Source: Flavobacteriaceae bacterium (GTDB lineage Bacteria > Bacteroidota > Bacteroidia > Flavobacteriales > Flavobacteriaceae). Taken from it: 16,266 nucleotides of DNA. The stretch lies in assembly GCA_018674025.1 (NCBI GenBank), contig JABHBC010000195.1:1-16266 (forward strand), written 5' to 3'. Below are positions 15,181-16,266 of the stretch, piece after piece; within the stretch, counting starts at the first letter, position 1, and every line of letters starts with the position of its first letter. Below the pieces are notes generated by a model. It was not told the origin of the DNA, ran no database searches, and saw nothing but the letters and a program-made list of their open reading frames with translations. Position numbers and translations under genes: made by a program.

Positions 15181-16266
15181 ATGAACACTTTATTAAAATC
15201 TGTTACTATTGTTGACAAAACAAGTGATTTTCATAACAGCAAAGTGGATATATTGATTGAAAATGGTATAATATCTAATATTGATTTTAATATAATTAAC
15301 CCTAAAAACTATAAAGAAATTAATTTAACTAATCTTCATGTTTCCAGAGGTTGGTTTGATTCAAGCGTATCTTTTGGTGAACCAGGTTATGAAGACAGAG
15401 AAACTATAGCTAATGGTTTGAGAGTAGCCTCTAGATCAGGATTTACTTCCATTGCGCTTCAACCCAATACAAATCCAATTTCAGATAGTCGATCCCAGAT
15501 AGAGTACATAAAAAATAAATCAATTAATGACTTAGTTGAAATATATCCTATAGGAGCTCTAACTAATCTAAAATCAGAACTAACTGAAATGTACGATATG
15601 AAAACTGGAGGAGCAATATGTTTTGGAGATTATAAAACACCCATAACTAATCCAAATACATTAAAATTAGCTTTATTGTATTCATCTAATTTTAATGGAA
15701 TAATACTGTCTTTTCCAGAAGATAAAGTTTTATCTAATAATGGGGTAATGAATGAAAACATTACTAGTACTTCAATAGGGCTAAAAGGTAACCCTTCTTT
15801 GTCTGAACATGTTCAAATAATGAGAGACTTGTCAATTCTTGAATATACAGGAGGGAATTTGCACATACCAACAATATCCACTTCTAAGTCAGTTGATTTG
15901 ATTAGAGAGGCAAAGAAAAAAAACCTAAACGTTAGTTGTAGTGTTGCAATTCACAATTTATTTTTCTCTGACAACAATTTACTTAACTTTAATACAAACT
16001 TCAAAGTAAGACCTCCGTTGAGAACAAAAAAAGATATTCAATCTTTAATTGATGGAGTTAAAGATGGGACAATTGACATGGTAACATCTGATCATAACCC
16101 ACTAAATATTGAGCTTAAAAAAACAGAATTTGACAATGCTGAATATGGCACCGTTGGTTTGGAAAGTTTTTTTGGCGCTTTAAATTCAATTTTTTCAACA
16201 AAAATGGCTGTAAAGATATTAACTAACGGTAAATCTATTTTTAATATTCAAGAAAATAAAATTGAA
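15181..16266 (+). CDS. Dihydroorotase-like protein lacking metal ligands (3' end beyond the right edge)
   Basis: An open frame of 362 codons from ATG at 15181 to the window edge, close to the 410-430 aa usual for this family. It belongs to the amidohydrolase superfamily, closest to flavobacterial proteins annotated as dihydroorotase. Where active enzymes have the zinc-binding Asp-x-His-x-His before the R-E-P-G motif, this protein reads D60-S-S62-V-S64-F-G-E-P-G, so both histidines are serine. The later H-x-x-H position reads H228-I-P-T, and the usual paired histidines read A-I-H258-N. TSDHNP (302-307) keeps Asp304. I infer a catalytically dead or altered homologue, perhaps a partner of aspartate carbamoyltransferase as known for pseudo-dihydroorotases; a true pyrC should lie elsewhere in the genome. 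It has its own predicted promoter. Confidence 0.88.
   Translation, partial: MNTLLKSVTIVDKTSDFHNSKVDILIENGIISNIDFNIINPKNYKEINLTNLHVSRGWFDSSVSFGEPGYEDRETIANGLRVASRSGFTSIALQPNTNPISDSRSQIEYIKNKSINDLVEIYPIGALTNLKSELTEMYDMKTGGAICFGDYKTPITNPNTLKLALLYSSNFNGIILSFPEDKVLSNNGVMNENITSTSIGLKGNPSLSEHVQIMRDLSILEYTGGNLHIPTISTSKSVDLIREAKKKNLNVSCSVAIHNLFFSDNNLLNFNTNFKVRPPLRTKKDIQSLIDGVKDGTIDMVTSDHNPLNIELKKTEFDNAEYGTVGLESFFGALNSIFSTKMAVKILTNGKSIFNIQENKIE

Noticed and set aside
1..16266. A defence island, prophage, insertion sequence, CRISPR array, tRNA or rRNA.
   Set aside because: Every frame of meaningful length is a recognisable housekeeping or envelope gene; no transposase, integrase, spaced repeats or cloverleaf-forming sequence was seen on either strand.

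Overview
The window reads as ordinary core chromosome of a strongly AT-rich member of the Bacteroidota, most likely a small-genome marine flavobacterium. Four things point there: the neighbourhood of an Alvin-type ferredoxin, a LuxC-like acyl-CoA reductase, serC and a short serA; promoter elements that fit the Bacteroidota TTG / TAnnTTTG pattern rather than the E. coli one; a lack of obvious Shine-Dalgarno sequences; and proteins typical of the phylum (a TIGR02757-like protein, a DUF6787-like membrane protein and a dihydroorotase homologue without metal ligands). These assignments come from recognising motifs and gene order, not from database searches.

Layout. Positions 1-5734 are on the minus strand and hold two gene pairs: ferredoxin-ychF, then parE-parC (topoisomerase IV). 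Within each pair the genes overlap as TAATG. parC runs off the left edge. Positions 5735-5799 hold two divergent, overlapping promoters. Positions 5800-9284 (plus) hold acyl-CoA reductase, serC, serA and a small membrane protein. msrA (9285-9821, minus) meets that group tail to tail with no spacer. Positions 9895-11330 (plus) hold a LolD-type ABC ATPase and a TIGR02757-like protein. Positions 11390-15099 (plus) hold an exported S10 serine carboxypeptidase, a beta-propeller-like lipoprotein with a CxCC motif, and a family 2 glycosyltransferase with a C-terminal Rossmann-like extension; these three genes overlap one another. From 15181 a dihydroorotase-like gene with its own promoter runs off the right edge.

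How the genes work together. SerA and SerC catalyse the first two steps of serine synthesis from 3-phosphoglycerate, and SerC may also serve vitamin B6 synthesis. ParC and ParE form one enzyme for chromosome decatenation. MsrA repairs oxidised methionine. The LolD-like ATPase should drive a lipoprotein-release or MacB-type permease that is not encoded here. The peptidase, lipoprotein and glycosyltransferase genes are probably co-expressed, but nothing in the sequence shows a shared pathway.

I found no mobile element, CRISPR array, RNA gene, phage gene or recognisable defence system. No gene-free stretch exceeds about 105 bases. The least explained parts are the CxCC lipoprotein with its overlapping neighbours, the glycosyltransferase tail, and the dihydroorotase homologue that lacks metal ligands.
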